The notes: a model not told the origin generated them from the sequence alone. Counted from the first letter of the stretch, positions 26,476-36,180 are shown. The stretch is 64,000 nucleotides of DNA from an uncultured Paracoccaceae bacterium (GCA_947503775.1 CANNFE010000002.1:62001-126000); one strand, 5' to 3'. A program made the numbers and translations.

Positions 26476-26607
26476 ATGTTGAGAACCATCACGCTTGGAA
26501 GTTGTGTGTCAGTACAAGGTATGTTGGTTAAAACTCTCGGAAACGGGAAGTTGGTCGTTCAGGTCGGGAAACAGACCTTTACAGGATCACCAATCACCTG
26601 TTCCTGA
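26476..26607 (+). CDS. Small protein of 43 residues
   Basis: ATG 26476 is preceded by GGAGAGGA seven bases upstream, an almost ideal ribosome-binding site, and the frame closes at TGA 26607. The product has 43 residues; a pattern of alternating hydrophobic residues (SCVSVQGMLVKTL, then KLVVQVGKQTFTG) suggests a small all-beta fold, with no membrane segment and two cysteines. A hairpin terminator follows seven bases after the stop, and an A+T-rich promoter-like spacer precedes it, so the gene appears to be a free-standing transcription unit between mutT and infB. I have the impression that similar small proteins occur in other Rhodobacterales, but this was not checked. No function can be given. 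Confidence 0.65.
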   Translation: MLRTITLGSCVSVQGMLVKTLGNGKLVVQVGKQTFTGSPITCS

Positions 26608-26613
26608 TAAAAT

Positions 26614-26643
26614 GAAAAAGGGCCCATCGCGGGCCCCTTTTTA
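26614..26643. terminator. Bidirectional terminator between small protein gene and infB
   Basis: AAAAAGGGCCC (26616-26626) pairs with GGGCCCCTTTTT (26631-26642) with one bulged base and a 4-base loop, giving T-runs on both strands. It lies seven bases after the small protein gene and 24 bases past the infB stop, so it can serve both convergent units. Confidence 0.8.
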
Positions 26644-26666
26644 TATCTGAACGTTGACGCGCCAGA

Positions 26667-29135
26667 TCACTCAAGCGTCCGTTCAACCTCTTCACGCTCG
26701 AAGATCTCAATCACATCGCCAGCCCGAATATCGTCGTAGTTCTCGAATGCCATACCGCATTCCTGACCCGACTGAACTTCGGCGACCTCATCTTTGAAGC
26801 GCTTGAGCGTCTTGAGCGTTCCTTCGTGGATGACGACGTTGTCGCGCAGAAGACGCACACCGGCAGAGCGGCGGGCGACCCCTTCGGTAACAAGACAGCC
26901 CGCGACCTTGCCGACATTGGAGACTTTGAAAACCTCCTTGATCTCTGCATACCCGATAAAGTTCTCGCGAACCTCGGCCGACAGAAGACCGGACGCCGCC
27001 GCTTTCACATCATCCACAAGATCGTAGATGACCGAATAATAGCGGATCTCGACGCCCTTCTGGTTCGCGGTGTTCCGAGCCGTTGCATTGGCCCGGACGT
27101 TGAACCCGAAGACCGGCGCGTTGGAGGCTTCGGCCAGACCGATGTCGCTTTCGGTGATGGCGCCCACTCCCGAGTGCAGCACGCGTACGCGCACCTCGTC
27201 GTTGCCGATCTTTTCCATCGCCTGAACGATCGCCTCGGCAGAGCCCTGCACGTCCGCCTTTACGACGATCGGCATCTCGTTGACGTTCTCGTCCGCCTTG
27301 GCGTTGGCCATCAGCTGTTCGAGCGTCGTGGCAGCCCCGGCGGCGGCGCGCTTTTCCTTGGCCGCATTCGCCCGGTATTCCGCAATCTCGCGCGCCTGCG
27401 CTTCGGTTTCGACCACGTTCAGCACGTCGCCCGCTTCCGGGGTGCCGTTCAGGCCGAGAACCTCGACGGGCACCGATGGGCCGGCTTCCTTGACGCGCTG
27501 GCCCTGATCGTTCTCCATCGCCCGGACCTTGCCCCACTGCTCGCCGACGACAAAGATGTCGCCTTGGCGAAGAGTGCCGTTTTGAACCAGCACCGTAGCA
27601 ACGGGCCCCCGGCCGACGTCGAGCTGCGCTTCGATCACGGCGCCCGAGGCGGAGCGTTCGGGGTTGGCCTTCAGTTCCAGCAGTTCGGACTGAAGCGAGA
27701 TGGCTTCCAGAAGATCGTCGAGCCCGTCGCCTTTGACGGCGGACACCTCGACATCCTGAACCTCACCGGACATCTTTTCGACGATCACTTCATGCTGAAG
27801 CAGATCGGTCCGAACCTTGTCGGGCTGGGCGGCCGGCACGTCGATCTTGTTGATGGCAACGATCATCGGGACTTCGGCGGCTTTGGCGTGATTGATGGCC
27901 TCGATCGTCTGCGGCATCACCGCGTCATCGGCGGCGACCACGAGCACGACAATATCCGTCACCTGCGCGCCCCGGGCCCGCATCGACGTGAAAGCCGCGT
28001 GGCCGGGCGTGTCGAGGAAGGTCAGAGCCTTGCCGTCCTGATCGACCTGATAGGCACCGATATGCTGGGTGATCCCGCCAGCCTCGCCCTGAACAACGCG
28101 CGCGTTGCGGATCGCATCGAGCAGAGACGTTTTGCCGTGATCGACATGGCCCATGATCGTGATGACAGGCGCACGAGGCTGTAGATCCTCCGCGGCGTCT
28201 TCTTCCTGCTGGATAACATCCTCGACATCCGCATCGGAGACGCGAACGACCTTGTGGCCAAACTCTTCGATGATGAGCTCTGCGGTATCGGCGTCTATGG
28301 TCTGGGTCTGGGTCGCCATGATGCCGCTTTGCATCAGTGACTTCACAACATCGGCGACGCGTTCGGACATGCGGTTCGCCAGCTCGGACACCATAATGGC
28401 TTCCGGCAGCCTTACCTCGCGCATGACCTTTTCACGCTCGACCGGGCCGCCCATGGCCTTTTGGCGGGCGCGCTCCTGCTTGCGCTTCATCGCGGCGAGC
28501 GACTTTTGGCGTCCACCCTCACCACCGCGCAACGCTTGGTTCACAGTCAGCTTGCCGGACCGACGGCTGTCGTCGCGGCCCTTGCCCTTCTGCTCGCGCC
28601 GCGGCTCTTCCCGCGTCGTTTTGCGCGCTGCGGGAGCCGCGCTTTTCACGCGGCCATCCTCAGCGGGAGCGGCCGGAGCTGCGGCGGCGGCACGCGCCGC
28701 TTCGGCAGCGGCCTTCTGGCGGGCATCCTCTTCAGCCTTGGCCTTGAGTGCTTCTTCGCGCTCGCGTTCTTCGCGTTCCTTGGCTTCCGCTTCTTCGCGG
28801 CGGCGCTCGCGCTCTTCGGCGCGGGCCTTTTCTTCAGCCGCGCGCTTTTCAGCGTCCTCGGCTTCGCGGGCCTTGGCAGCCTGAAGCGCCTTCAGTCGGC
28901 GGTCCATCTCGGCATCGGTGATGCCTGCGGGTCTGCGTGACGGATCACCGCCACCAACAGCGTTTCCGCCAGGTCCCTTACCTGCGCCAGCCGCACCCGG
29001 CTTGGGAACGACAACGCGCTTGCGCTTGGTTTCCACCACGACATTTTTGGTCCGGCCATGACTAAAGCTCTGCTTTACGTTCCCCGGACGGGAGCCGCGC
29101 AGACCAAGTGTTTTTTTGCCGTCACTATCGCTCAT
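26667..29135 (-). CDS. infB: Translation initiation factor IF-2
   Basis: An 822-residue IF-2. The N-terminal third is a charged, lysine-arginine-glutamate-rich and alanine-rich extension, about residues 85-190, probably helical. The G domain begins at [18 protein letters not shown] (G1, near 325), followed by DTPGHAAF (G3) and NKID (G4), then the beta-barrel and initiator-tRNA-binding C-terminal domains. IF-2 brings formyl-methionyl tRNA to the 30S subunit and promotes subunit joining using GTP. ATG 29135 is nine bases from the stop of the ylxR-like gene, so it is the last gene of rimP-nusA-ylxR-infB. The bidirectional hairpin at 26614-26643 ends the operon. Confidence 0.98.
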   Translation of the reverse strand: MSDSDGKKTLGLRGSRPGNVKQSFSHGRTKNVVVETKRKRVVVPKPGAAGAGKGPGGNAVGGGDPSRRPAGITDAEMDRRLKALQAAKAREAEDAEKRAAEEKARAEERERRREEAEAKEREEREREEALKAKAEEDARQKAAAEAARAAAAAPAAPAEDGRVKSAAPAARKTTREEPRREQKGKGRDDSRRSGKLTVNQALRGGEGGRQKSLAAMKRKQERARQKAMGGPVEREKVMREVRLPEAIMVSELANRMSERVADVVKSLMQSGIMATQTQTIDADTAELIIEEFGHKVVRVSDADVEDVIQQEEDAAEDLQPRAPVITIMGHVDHGKTSLLDAIRNARVVQGEAGGITQHIGAYQVDQDGKALTFLDTPGHAAFTSMRARGAQVTDIVVLVVAADDAVMPQTIEAINHAKAAEVPMIVAINKIDVPAAQPDKVRTDLLQHEVIVEKMSGEVQDVEVSAVKGDGLDDLLEAISLQSELLELKANPERSASGAVIEAQLDVGRGPVATVLVQNGTLRQGDIFVVGEQWGKVRAMENDQGQRVKEAGPSVPVEVLGLNGTPEAGDVLNVVETEAQAREIAEYRANAAKEKRAAAGAATTLEQLMANAKADENVNEMPIVVKADVQGSAEAIVQAMEKIGNDEVRVRVLHSGVGAITESDIGLAEASNAPVFGFNVRANATARNTANQKGVEIRYYSVIYDLVDDVKAAASGLLSAEVRENFIGYAEIKEVFKVSNVGKVAGCLVTEGVARRSAGVRLLRDNVVIHEGTLKTLKRFKDEVAEVQSGQECGMAFENYDDIRAGDVIEIFEREEVERTLE

Positions 29136-29144
29136 AAAGCTCGT

Positions 29145-29768
29145 CTATCCTTTCGTGGAGGCCCCATCGCCTTCACCATTTTGTCGCAAACCGCGTAGTT
29201 TCGCGGCTTCCTCTACAACACGATTACCGAGTCCACCAGCGGCAAGCGCTGCATGTACCACAGAATGCCGCCCGAACGCCAAGCCCAATTCGGCCTGGGT
29301 CAGACAGTCGAAATATCGGGCCCCTTCCGGGGTCCAGAGTTTTGCCTTGCCGCGTTCAGACGCGTCGCTGGCCTGAAGCAGGACCCGAACCCGCTCGCCG
29401 CCCGCCAGCCAGCCCTTCACTTTTTCGAACCCCGTGACCGCATGACCCGACTTTCGGGCCAGAGATATAAGGTCAATCACACGCCGGGTGAGCTGCCGCT
29501 CAACCTCGTCTGCAAGGTCCTTTGGCACCTCTACCGACATCCGGGCCGCGCGAGCAAAGAGCTTTTTCTGGACAGCCTTGTCCAAAGCCGCCCTGTTGGC
29601 CGCCACGTAGATACCCCGCCCCGGCAGCTTTCCCAAGACATCCGGCACGACGTCGTTCTCTGGCCCGATCACGAAGCGGAGAAGCGTGTCCTTTGGCGCA
29701 CTCTCTCCGCTCGCGATGCAGCGTCGTTCCGGTTCGCTCCGGTCTTTGTCACGGCCGCCACGGGTCAT
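29145..29768 (-). CDS. YlxR/DUF448 RNA-binding protein with L7Ae-like C-terminus
   Basis: A 207-residue protein. Residues about 10-95 are the YlxR domain, with ERRCIASGESAPKDTLLRFV and LPGRGIYVAANRAALDKAVQ, where the GRGxYV stretch is the family signature. The C-terminal part (about 105-190) resembles the L7Ae/L30e fold (LISLARKSGHAVTGFEKV). This two-domain form is usual in alphaproteobacteria; in many other bacteria the two parts are separate genes. It sits between nusA (16 bases) and infB (9 bases), the conserved place for YlxR. Both domains suggest RNA binding in transcription-translation coupling or ribosome work; the exact job is not established. Confidence 0.92.
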   Translation of the reverse strand: MTRGGRDKDRSEPERRCIASGESAPKDTLLRFVIGPENDVVPDVLGKLPGRGIYVAANRAALDKAVQKKLFARAARMSVEVPKDLADEVERQLTRRVIDLISLARKSGHAVTGFEKVKGWLAGGERVRVLLQASDASERGKAKLWTPEGARYFDCLTQAELGLAFGRHSVVHAALAAGGLGNRVVEEAAKLRGLRQNGEGDGASTKG

Positions 29769-29784
29769 GGCGCGCTCCTGCGGC

Positions 29785-31401
29785 TCAGGCCTCTGCCTCC
29801 TCCGGCTCGCCTTCCTCGTCCGTCTGTTCGGCGACCAGCTCTTCAGGATCGACCCAACCCAACATCACGCGGGCTGTCATCACCATGTCCTGAGCTTCCT
29901 CAAGCGAGACATCGAAGGGCTCGAGCACACCGTCATCCTTGACCCGCTCTCCGTCGACAGTCGTCCAACCACCGGCCAGTTCCCAGTCTGCGCAGGTCGC
30001 GAAATCCTCGAGCGTTTTCACGCCATCCTCGGCCAGCGCCTGCACCATCTGGGGTGTCAAACCTTCGAATTCAACCAGGCTGTCCTCGACGCCCAGCTCG
30101 CGGGCCTTATCGAGAGCGGCCTTGTTCTGCGCCTCGATGTGATCGCGGGCACGGGCCTGCAACTCGCCTGCGGTCGCCTCATCGACACCGTCGATGACGA
30201 GCAGTTCCTCGACCTCGACATAGGCGACCTCTTCGAGGTTGGTGAAGCCTTCGGAGACGAGAAGCTGGGCAAAGAATTCATCCAGATCGAGCGTATCCAT
30301 GAAGAGTTTCGTGCGCTCTTCGAACTCGGCCTGACGGCGCTGGCTTTCCTGCTCTTCGGTCATGATGTCGATATCGAGACCGGTGAGCTGACTGGCCAGA
30401 CGGACGTTCTGGCCACGACGACCGATGGCGAGCGACAGTTGCTCTTCGGGGACGACGACTTCGATCCGCTCGGCGTCTTCGTCCAGAACCACCTTGCTGA
30501 CTTCGGCGGGCTGAAGCGCGTTGACGAGGAAGGTCGGCATATCCTCGTTCCACGGGATGATGTCAATCTTCTCGCCCTGAAGCTCGTTGACGACGGCCTG
30601 CACGCGCGAGCCGCGCATACCGACGCAGGCGCCGACGGGATCGATTGAGGAATCATAAGAGATGACCGCAATCTTGGCGCGGCTGCCAGGATCGCGGGCC
30701 ACGGCTTTAATCTCGATCACGCCGTCATAGATCTCTGGCACTTCCATCTCGAAGAGCTTGGCCATGAATTCGGGCGCGGTGCGCGACAGGAAGATCTGCG
30801 GGCCGCGCACTTCGCGGCGGACATCCTTGATGAAGCAGCGGATCCGGTCGTTCGGGCGATAGCTTTCGCGGCCGATCTTCTCGGTCCGGCGCAGAACGGC
30901 TTCGGGTGTCGTGCCCAGATCGACGACAACATTGCCGTATTCCTCGCGCTTGACGAGCGCGTTGACGATGGTTCCGGCGCGGTCCTTGAACTCTTCGAAC
31001 TGGCGATCCCTCTCAGCTTCGCGGACCTTCTGGAGGATGACCTGCTTGGCCGATTGCGCGGCGATCCGGCCCATTTCGACCGGAGGAACTTCCTCGACGA
31101 ACGTGTCGCCGATTTCAGGATTCTCCATATACTGCTTGGCCTGATCGACGGTGAACTCGGCCTGATAGTTTTCGAGCTCTTCCTCGTCGACGACCGTGCG
31201 CACGCGGGTGAACGTCGCCTTGCCCGTCTTGCGGTCGATGCTGACGCGGATGTCCATCTCGGCGCCGTAGCGGCTCTTGGCGGCGCGGGCGAGGCTTTCT
31301 TCCATAGCCTCGACCACGAGGCCGGGATCGATCATCTTCTCGCGCGCGACGGCTTCGGCCGTCTGCAAGAGCTCAAGCTGGTTTGCTGACGTAATTGCCA
31401 T
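29785..31401 (-). CDS. nusA: Transcription termination/antitermination factor NusA
   Basis: A 538-residue NusA. In order: the RNA-polymerase-binding N-terminal domain (1 to about 125), the S1 domain (about 135-200), KH1 containing [19 protein letters not shown] (near 250), and KH2 with [18 protein letters not shown] (near 325). The C-terminal acidic repeats of proteobacterial NusA span about 370-525, including [19 protein letters not shown]. NusA promotes pausing and hairpin-dependent termination and takes part in antitermination. Its ATG overlaps the rimP stop by ATGA. Because NusA itself strengthens intrinsic terminators, the terminator found in this operon's leader may be a feedback device. 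Confidence 0.98.
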   Translation of the reverse strand: MAITSANQLELLQTAEAVAREKMIDPGLVVEAMEESLARAAKSRYGAEMDIRVSIDRKTGKATFTRVRTVVDEEELENYQAEFTVDQAKQYMENPEIGDTFVEEVPPVEMGRIAAQSAKQVILQKVREAERDRQFEEFKDRAGTIVNALVKREEYGNVVVDLGTTPEAVLRRTEKIGRESYRPNDRIRCFIKDVRREVRGPQIFLSRTAPEFMAKLFEMEVPEIYDGVIEIKAVARDPGSRAKIAVISYDSSIDPVGACVGMRGSRVQAVVNELQGEKIDIIPWNEDMPTFLVNALQPAEVSKVVLDEDAERIEVVVPEEQLSLAIGRRGQNVRLASQLTGLDIDIMTEEQESQRRQAEFEERTKLFMDTLDLDEFFAQLLVSEGFTNLEEVAYVEVEELLVIDGVDEATAGELQARARDHIEAQNKAALDKARELGVEDSLVEFEGLTPQMVQALAEDGVKTLEDFATCADWELAGGWTTVDGERVKDDGVLEPFDVSLEEAQDMVMTARVMLGWVDPEELVAEQTDEEGEPEEAEA

Positions 31402-31982
31402 CAGGTCTTCTCCTCTTCGGGACCATCCACGATGGTCTGAATCTCATCGAATTGCGTCTCGTCCACCTGCCCCGCATCCTTGCGGGTCTTCAAAACATCG
31501 CGGATCAGGTCATCCGTCAGCACGAGCTTTGCATCGCTCAGCCACTCGAACTTGAGCCCGATCGTGCCTTCCTCGATCTCGATCAGAACCTCATCGTCCT
31601 GAATACCGGCGAGCACACCTTTGAAACGGCGGCGGCCATCGATCATCTCATCGGTCTCGATCTTGGCGACGTAGCCGTCCCATTGTTCGAAATCCTTGAG
31701 GCGGGTCAAAGGGCGGTCGATCCCAGGGCTGGATACTTCGAGCGTGTAGGCATCGAGGATCGGATCCTCGACATCCATGAGCGCCGAGATGGCGGTCGAA
31801 ATCTCTCCGCATTCGTCGACTTCGATCTGACCGTCCGGGCGCTGGACCATGACCTGAAGCGTCGTCGACTTGCCTGACATCAGGCGCACACGCACCAGTT
31901 CGAACCCCATCCCCTCGATCAGGGGCTGGATGATCTCGGCGATCCGGCGGTCGATGGCTGCTTTGGCGATGAGGTCGGACAT
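31401..31982 (-). CDS. rimP: Ribosome maturation factor RimP
   Basis: A 193-residue RimP, needed for maturation of the 30S subunit. The N-terminal domain has [18 protein letters not shown] and the family core [15 protein letters not shown], followed by [21 protein letters not shown] (residues about 85-105), the RimP signature; the C-terminal half is an SH3-like barrel. Of several possible starts, ATG 31982 gives the normal N-terminus ([16 protein letters not shown]) with AAGG five bases upstream; the longer in-frame reading would run back through the leader terminator. It is the first gene of the rimP-nusA-ylxR-infB operon, with its own promoter and leader directly upstream. Confidence 0.95.
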   Translation of the reverse strand: MSDLIAKAAIDRRIAEIIQPLIEGMGFELVRVRLMSGKSTTLQVMVQRPDGQIEVDECGEISTAISALMDVEDPILDAYTLEVSSPGIDRPLTRLKDFEQWDGYVAKIETDEMIDGRRRFKGVLAGIQDDEVLIEIEEGTIGLKFEWLSDAKLVLTDDLIRDVLKTRKDAGQVDETQFDEIQTIVDGPEEEKT

Positions 31983-31997
31983 GATGCCTTTCAAGCA

Positions 31998-32023
31998 CAA
32001 AAAAACGGGCGCGCGGCCCGTTT
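31998..32023 (-). terminator. Intrinsic terminator in the rimP leader (candidate attenuator)
   Basis: On the minus strand AAACGGGC pairs perfectly with GCCCGTTT (8 base pairs, 5-base loop) and the stem runs on into TTTTTTTG. It ends only 16 bases before the rimP ATG and lies downstream of the promoter at 32076-32104, so any transcript of rimP-nusA-infB must read through it. A GGCGCG sequence earlier in the leader can pair with CGCGCC in the terminator, so a competing structure is conceivable. Confidence 0.75.
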
Positions 32024-32075
32024 CAAGATCCGGTGGAGTGTCAGGTTTGGACCCCGACGCGCCGCTGTTGAGAGC

Positions 32076-32104
32076 GATATAAGCCCCTCCAGAGCGCGAT
32101 GCAA
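32076..32104 (-). promoter_or_regulatory. Promoter of the rimP-nusA-infB operon
   Basis: On the minus strand TTGCAT (32104-32099) and TATATC (32081-32076) are separated by exactly 17 bases, a good sigma-70 type match. Transcription would start near 32069 and give a leader of about 87 bases containing the terminator at 31998-32023. Confidence 0.6.
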
Positions 32105-32105
32105 G

Positions 32106-32126
32106 CCCAACCGTGGGACGGTTGGG
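32106..32126. repeat. Inverted repeat downstream of CDGSH gene
   Basis: CCCAACCG (32106-32113) and CGGTTGGG (32119-32126) form a perfect 8-base-pair stem with a 5-base loop, 22 bases past the stop of the CDGSH protein gene and just upstream of the rimP promoter. No T-run follows on either strand. It may be a weak terminator or message-end structure for the CDGSH gene. Confidence 0.5.
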
Positions 32127-32148
32127 TTCGCAGTCGAACCGCGGTTGA

Positions 32149-32781
32149 CTAATCCTCGTCCGACCACTTTTCGTTATAGTGGGTGCCATCGCAAAATGGC
32201 TTCATCCCAGACAAACCGCAGCGGCAGAGGACGTATTTGTCCTTCGTCGCGCCCTCTGCCTCGAGCGGGGCATCGATCCAGGCGCCGGTGATCCAATAGG
32301 GGCCGTCCTTTTCGACGTGAACGGTGACGCGGTCGGGGATCAGGTGTCCCTCATCTTTCATTTGAAGCGCGCCTGATGGACAGGCGCGGATGACGGCGGG
32401 GAGTTTCGTGTCCTCGGCCTCGTCCGGTTTGATCCATGGCGCCTCTCCGGGCGTGAACGCATCGGGGGCAAGCTTGACGCATTGGGCGGCGTGCGAACAA
32501 ATACGCGCGTTATAGAGGACGGTCTGATCCGATCCTTCGTAGCTGCGCAGTTTGTCTTTGCCCGACGGCTCGTTCTCGGTTCGGCTCTTAAATCCGGTCT
32601 TGCGGTGGGTGCCGTCGCAAAAAGGTTTGGTCGAAGACCGACCACAGCGGCAAAGGCTCATCGTGGTCTTGATTTCGACCGGTTGCCCGTCCGTTCCGAT
32701 CATGCCGGTGGCATTGTGGACTAGAAGCGGGCCGTCTTCTTTTTCCTCGATCCGGGGGGAGGTGTTGGCTGGATCGGTCAT
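32149..32781 (-). CDS. CDGSH-ferredoxin-CDGSH iron-sulfur protein
   Basis: A 210-residue protein with three metal sites. Two CDGSH-type [2Fe-2S] motifs, [16 protein letters not shown] (about residues 44-59) and [16 protein letters not shown] (about 186-201), flank a central ferredoxin-like region with CSHAAQC and a later CPSGAL (about 95-137) that could hold a further iron-sulfur cluster. The residues CxC-x(6+)-FCDGTH are the complete ligands, three cysteines and one histidine, in both copies. Such proteins are thought to act in electron or iron-sulfur transfer, but no partner is known here. It is a single gene upstream of the rimP promoter on the same strand and 57 bases downstream of the end of the prolyl aminopeptidase gene's opposite end. 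Confidence 0.85.
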   Translation of the reverse strand: MTDPANTSPRIEEKEDGPLLVHNATGMIGTDGQPVEIKTTMSLCRCGRSSTKPFCDGTHRKTGFKSRTENEPSGKDKLRSYEGSDQTVLYNARICSHAAQCVKLAPDAFTPGEAPWIKPDEAEDTKLPAVIRACPSGALQMKDEGHLIPDRVTVHVEKDGPYWITGAWIDAPLEAEGATKDKYVLCRCGLSGMKPFCDGTHYNEKWSDED

Positions 32782-32838
32782 CGAATGCTCCTTGAGACCT
32801 GTCTCGCTACAGGCTCAACACTCGAAACCGTATCTGGT

Positions 32839-33846
32839 TCAGCGACCGGTGCCGGTCTGGATCGAGGATCCCGGGTTACGCCGCGCGAATTTGTCCATGG
32901 CCGCGACCAGTTCGGCGCTGATCCCCGGCTCGGACAAGGCATGCCCAGCGCGCGTGACCATCCGAAGCCGCGCCGCCGGCCAGACCTGCGCCAGCTTATA
33001 GGCCGATTCAGGCGGGCAAATCATGTCATAGCGGCCCTGAACGATCACACCGGGGATATGTTCGATCCTGTGCATGTTCTTGAGGATGTGGCCGTCGCTG
33101 TCGAGAAAACCGCCATTGCGGAAATAGTGATTCTCGAGCCGGGCGAAGGCGCGCGCGTAGTCCGCAGGGCTTTCGGCGGATCCGCCGCCGCTGTCGATAG
33201 AGGCAAGTGCGTTTTCCCAGGCGGCCCAGGCCCGGGCATACCGCGTCTCAAGCATCAGATCGCCTGAGAACAAGCGATGGGCATAGGCATCGATCAGGTC
33301 ATGCCGTTCATCGGGCGGAATGAGCGAGGTGAAGCGCGTCCAAAGCTCTGGCCAGAAGCGGCCTGCGCCGCCGGCATAGAACCAGTTGAGTTCAGCCTTC
33401 GTCATCAGGAACACGCCGCGCAGGATGATCGCCTGCACTCGGTCGGGATGGGTCTGCGCATAAATGAGAGCAAGTGTCGCACCCCAGCTGCCGCCAAAGA
33501 CCATCCAGTCGGCGATTCCGAACGTTTCGCGAATCAGTTCGATGTCGCGAACCAGATGCCACGTGGTGTTGTTGTCGACGCTGGCATGGGGACGGGACCG
33601 GCCGCATCCGCGCTGGTCAAACAGGATGATGCGATAGAGATTCGGATCGAAATAGCGACGCATCGCGGGGCTACAGCCGCCTCCGGGCCCACCATGCAAC
33701 ACAATAACAGGGATTCCGTCGCGATTCCCGCATTGTTCGACATAGACGCGATGGCCGTCGCCAACGTCCAGCATCCGTTGATCGAACGGATCAATGGGCG
33801 GGTAGAGATACTGACCCGCGCCTTTTTGCCCTGCGCTTCTGTCCAT
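32839..33846 (-). CDS. pip: Prolyl aminopeptidase
   Basis: A 335-residue alpha/beta hydrolase of peptidase family S33, close to standard length. It shows the oxyanion-hole motif [10 protein letters not shown] (residues 51-60), the nucleophile elbow [10 protein letters not shown] with S120, and the late histidine in [10 protein letters not shown]. It removes N-terminal proline from peptides in the cytoplasm. ATG 33846 was chosen since it gives the family N-terminus ([18 protein letters not shown]); upstream sequence has no ribosome-binding site, so the message may be leaderless or the start slightly different. It is divergent from ubiG with only 46 bases between, including the palindrome TCTATATAGA (33853-33862), which could carry a -10 element on either strand. 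Confidence 0.95.
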   Translation of the reverse strand: MDRSAGQKGAGQYLYPPIDPFDQRMLDVGDGHRVYVEQCGNRDGIPVIVLHGGPGGGCSPAMRRYFDPNLYRIILFDQRGCGRSRPHASVDNNTTWHLVRDIELIRETFGIADWMVFGGSWGATLALIYAQTHPDRVQAIILRGVFLMTKAELNWFYAGGAGRFWPELWTRFTSLIPPDERHDLIDAYAHRLFSGDLMLETRYARAWAAWENALASIDSGGGSAESPADYARAFARLENHYFRNGGFLDSDGHILKNMHRIEHIPGVIVQGRYDMICPPESAYKLAQVWPAARLRMVTRAGHALSEPGISAELVAAMDKFARRNPGSSIQTGTGR

Positions 33847-33892
33847 AGGAGATCTATATAGAAGAGGAATGATCCCCGCCACGGAGAAACAG

Positions 33893-34648
33893 ATGTCATT
33901 CGACACAACAGTCGATCAATCCGAAGTTGCAAAGTTCGAGGCGATGGCCGCCGAGTGGTGGGATCCGGAGGGCAAGTTCAAGCCGCTGCACATGCTCAAT
34001 CCGTGTCGGCTGGATTATATCACGCGCCAGATTTCGGCAGAGTTCGACAGACCGCTTGGGAGCGAGCGGCCATTCGAAGGTTTGCGGATTCTCGATATCG
34101 GCTGCGGGGGCGGTCTTCTTTGCGAGCCGATGGCGCGGCTTGGCGCTGATGTCGTCGGTGCGGATGCTGCCGCAGGAAACATTCCCGTCGCCGAGATCCA
34201 TGCCGAGCAATCGGGGCTGGAGATCGACTATCGCCATACGACAGCCGAAGCGCTGGCCGAAGCAGGCGAGGCCTTTGACGTCGTTCTGAACATGGAGGTG
34301 GTCGAGCATGTGAGCGATCCTCTGTCCTACCTGACTGCTTGTTCGGCTCTGCTCGAACCCGGTGGGCTGCACATCTGCTCGACGCTGAACCGCAATCCCA
34401 AAAGCTATGTCGTCGCTATCATCGGGGCCGAGCATGTGATGCGGTGGCTGCCGAAAGGAACGCACGAATGGTCCAAGTTCATAACGCCCGACGAACTTTA
34501 TGATCTTCTGGAGAACGCGGGGCTTGATCCGGTGGACCGGAAGGGGTTTGTCTTTAATCCGCTGACCTGGACCTGGCGTCTGTCGGATCGGGATCTGAGT
34601 GTGAATTACGTGACCGCAAGCCTCAAGACGGATCCTCTCCCAACCTGA
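33893..34648 (+). CDS. ubiG: Ubiquinone biosynthesis O-methyltransferase UbiG
   Basis: A 251-residue S-adenosylmethionine-dependent methyltransferase. The start region [23 protein letters not shown] matches UbiG closely; the SAM-binding motif [11 protein letters not shown] is at residues 66-76 and the later NMEVVEHV and [14 protein letters not shown] are family features. UbiG performs both O-methylations of the ubiquinone ring. ATG 33893 has GGAG six bases upstream; a longer reading starting at 33869 lacks support. The gene runs 26 bases into the convergent marR gene at its 3' end. It stands alone on the plus strand; its product acts at the inner membrane surface. Confidence 0.96.
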   Translation: MSFDTTVDQSEVAKFEAMAAEWWDPEGKFKPLHMLNPCRLDYITRQISAEFDRPLGSERPFEGLRILDIGCGGGLLCEPMARLGADVVGADAAAGNIPVAEIHAEQSGLEIDYRHTTAEALAEAGEAFDVVLNMEVVEHVSDPLSYLTACSALLEPGGLHICSTLNRNPKSYVVAIIGAEHVMRWLPKGTHEWSKFITPDELYDLLENAGLDPVDRKGFVFNPLTWTWRLSDRDLSVNYVTASLKTDPLPT

Positions 34649-35072
34649 GGCGCAGCTCGCGCAGGACAGGAAGCGCAACACGAACCCGGTCACTGCCCAG
34701 CGTATTGACGGTATCGGCGAAGAGCGGAGAGATCGCTGAAACCGCCGCATCACGCGCCGCGCGTCCGGAGGGGCTGATCGTCACGAGCTTTCTGCGCGCA
34801 TCGTCCCAGTCGGGCCGGACGTGGATATATCCCTGCCGCTCCATCCGGTTGAGCGTGTTGGTCATGGCGCCGCGCGTGAGGTGGAACGCGCGGGCCAACT
34901 GCGCGGGAGTGCGTTCTTCGCCGTGATGGGCGAGGTGATTGAGGAGCGTGAAATGTGAGAGCTCCATTCCCTTGGGGAGCGCCTTGGACAGGTGGTCCCG
35001 CGCAAGCTGATCGATCGTGAGGATCTCGCTGAAAAGAGAGATGGCCAGATTGACGTCGCTTTCCGGCATCAT
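34623..35072 (-). CDS. MarR-family transcriptional regulator
   Basis: A 149-residue winged-helix protein of typical MarR length. The DNA-binding part includes [29 protein letters not shown] (residues about 57-85, recognition helix [12 protein letters not shown]) and the wing [17 protein letters not shown]. Two methionine starts (35072 and 35069) are adjacent. The gene overlaps the upstream nitrilase-family gene by a few bases, so it is the last gene of grxC-amidase-marR (with comF possibly ahead), and its 3' end overlaps ubiG tail-to-tail by 26 bases. The inducer and targets are not visible. Its own operon is a reasonable guess, given the frequent autoregulation of this family. Confidence 0.9.
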   Translation of the reverse strand: MMPESDVNLAISLFSEILTIDQLARDHLSKALPKGMELSHFTLLNHLAHHGEERTPAQLARAFHLTRGAMTNTLNRMERQGYIHVRPDWDDARRKLVTISPSGRAARDAAVSAISPLFADTVNTLGSDRVRVALPVLRELRLRLGEDPS

Positions 35073-35890
35073 GGCTCCTCGAACGGGCGATCGTGCAGAA
35101 GCGACGGCACTCTTTTGCGGGCGCTGTCGACCTGGGATAGATCAAGATCGACAAGCGTCAGGCGTGGCTCGGTTCCCGCATCGCTGATGATTTCGCCCCA
35201 CGGATTGACGACGAGGCTATGACCGTAGGTCTGACGCGATTTTCCGCGTTTGGCGGGGTGAGTTCCGACCTGAGCGGCCGCTACGATGAAACACCCTGTC
35301 TCGATTGCCCGCGCGCGCAGAAGCGTATGCCAATGCGCCTCGCCTGTGACCGCCGAAAAGGCTGCGGGAACAAGCAGAATCTGCGCTCCGGCCTGGGCCA
35401 ACGCCCTGTAAAGGTGCGGAAATCTGAGATCGTAGCAAATGGAAAGGCCGATCTTCGTCTCCTCGACCGGGATCAGGACGGCGCGATCGCCGGCGGAGTA
35501 GGCATCGGATTCGCGGTAGGTCTCTGTCGGCGAGATCTCAACGTCAAACATGTGAATTTTATCATAGCGGCCGACCACCTCTCCGTTCGGATCGATGAGA
35601 AAGGATCGGTTCACGAAGCGATCCCCCGACTTGAGCGCCAGCGAACCAATCGAGAGCCAGAGGCCAAGGGACGCGGCAAGACGGCTGAGCTCTTCGAGGT
35701 GAAGATCCTCTTCCTCGATCCTCAGAACGGCGGTTTGGTGGGTCCGGCTTGTGGACACACAGTTCGTGACCTCGGGCGTTGCGATAAACCTCGCCCCTTT
35801 CGAGGCGCCGTGCCGGATAAGCGCGATCGTGCGCGCCAGATTTTCCTCAGGATCATCCGAAGAGGTCAGTTGGAGAAGGCCAACTTTCAC
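35069..35890 (-). CDS. Carbon-nitrogen hydrolase (nitrilase superfamily amidase)
   Basis: A 273-residue enzyme with the full catalytic triad of the nitrilase superfamily: E40 in ATPEVTNC, K111 in GRYDKIHMFD and C152 in SICYDLRFPHLYRAL. Length and the DKIHMFDVE stretch place it with the Nit1/Nit2 branch, which hydrolyses deaminated glutathione or omega-amides such as 2-oxoglutaramate. The adjacent glutaredoxin gene makes the deaminated-glutathione role attractive but does not prove it. The start is GTG 35890, overlapping the grxC stop (GTGA), and the end overlaps the marR start. Cytoplasmic repair of side products is the likely role. Confidence 0.92.
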   Translation of the reverse strand: MKVGLLQLTSSDDPEENLARTIALIRHGASKGARFIATPEVTNCVSTSRTHQTAVLRIEEEDLHLEELSRLAASLGLWLSIGSLALKSGDRFVNRSFLIDPNGEVVGRYDKIHMFDVEISPTETYRESDAYSAGDRAVLIPVEETKIGLSICYDLRFPHLYRALAQAGAQILLVPAAFSAVTGEAHWHTLLRARAIETGCFIVAAAQVGTHPAKRGKSRQTYGHSLVVNPWGEIISDAGTEPRLTLVDLDLSQVDSARKRVPSLLHDRPFEEP

Positions 35891-36144
35891 GCCGCGAGAA
35901 GACCGTCGAGCTTACCTGACCGTTCGAGTGCATAAAGATCATCGCATCCGCCGACATGCGTCTCGCCGATGAAGATCTGGGGCACAGTGCGCTGGCCCCC
36001 TGCCCGATCGATCATCTTGGGCTTCTGGGCGGGATCCGCGAGGATATCGATTTCCGAGAAACTAACCCCTTTTTGCGTCAGAAGTCGCTTGGCCGCATGG
36101 CAAAATCCGCAGAGCGGGGAGGTATAGATCTCCACATGGGTCAT
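35887..36144 (-). CDS. grxC: Glutaredoxin 3
   Basis: An 85-residue thioredoxin-fold protein. The active site is CGFC at residues 12-15 (most GrxC proteins have CPYC, so the middle pair differs), the cis-proline motif is TVPQIFI (about 54-60) and the glutathione-binding GGCDDLYALE is near 65. It reduces disulfides and mixed disulfides with glutathione in the cytoplasm. ATG 36144; the stop overlaps the GTG start of the amidase gene. It is 36 bases downstream of comF on the same strand, so comF-grxC-amidase-marR may form one unit. Confidence 0.95.
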   Translation of the reverse strand: MTHVEIYTSPLCGFCHAAKRLLTQKGVSFSEIDILADPAQKPKMIDRAGGQRTVPQIFIGETHVGGCDDLYALERSGKLDGLLAA

Positions 36145-36180
36145 CGGGGCATCCTTTCAAGGCTCGCAATCCCCTCCTAT

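Noticed and set aside
32100-32150. Possible tRNA upstream of rimP (as metY in E. coli), suggested by GGTTCGA-like text and an inverted repeat
   Set aside because: No cloverleaf could be built: acceptor and anticodon arms are lacking, and the stem is a simple hairpin.
33853-33862. Palindrome TCTATATAGA between pip and ubiG as a shared -10 element
   Set aside because: No -35 match at proper spacing on either strand; kept only as a remark.
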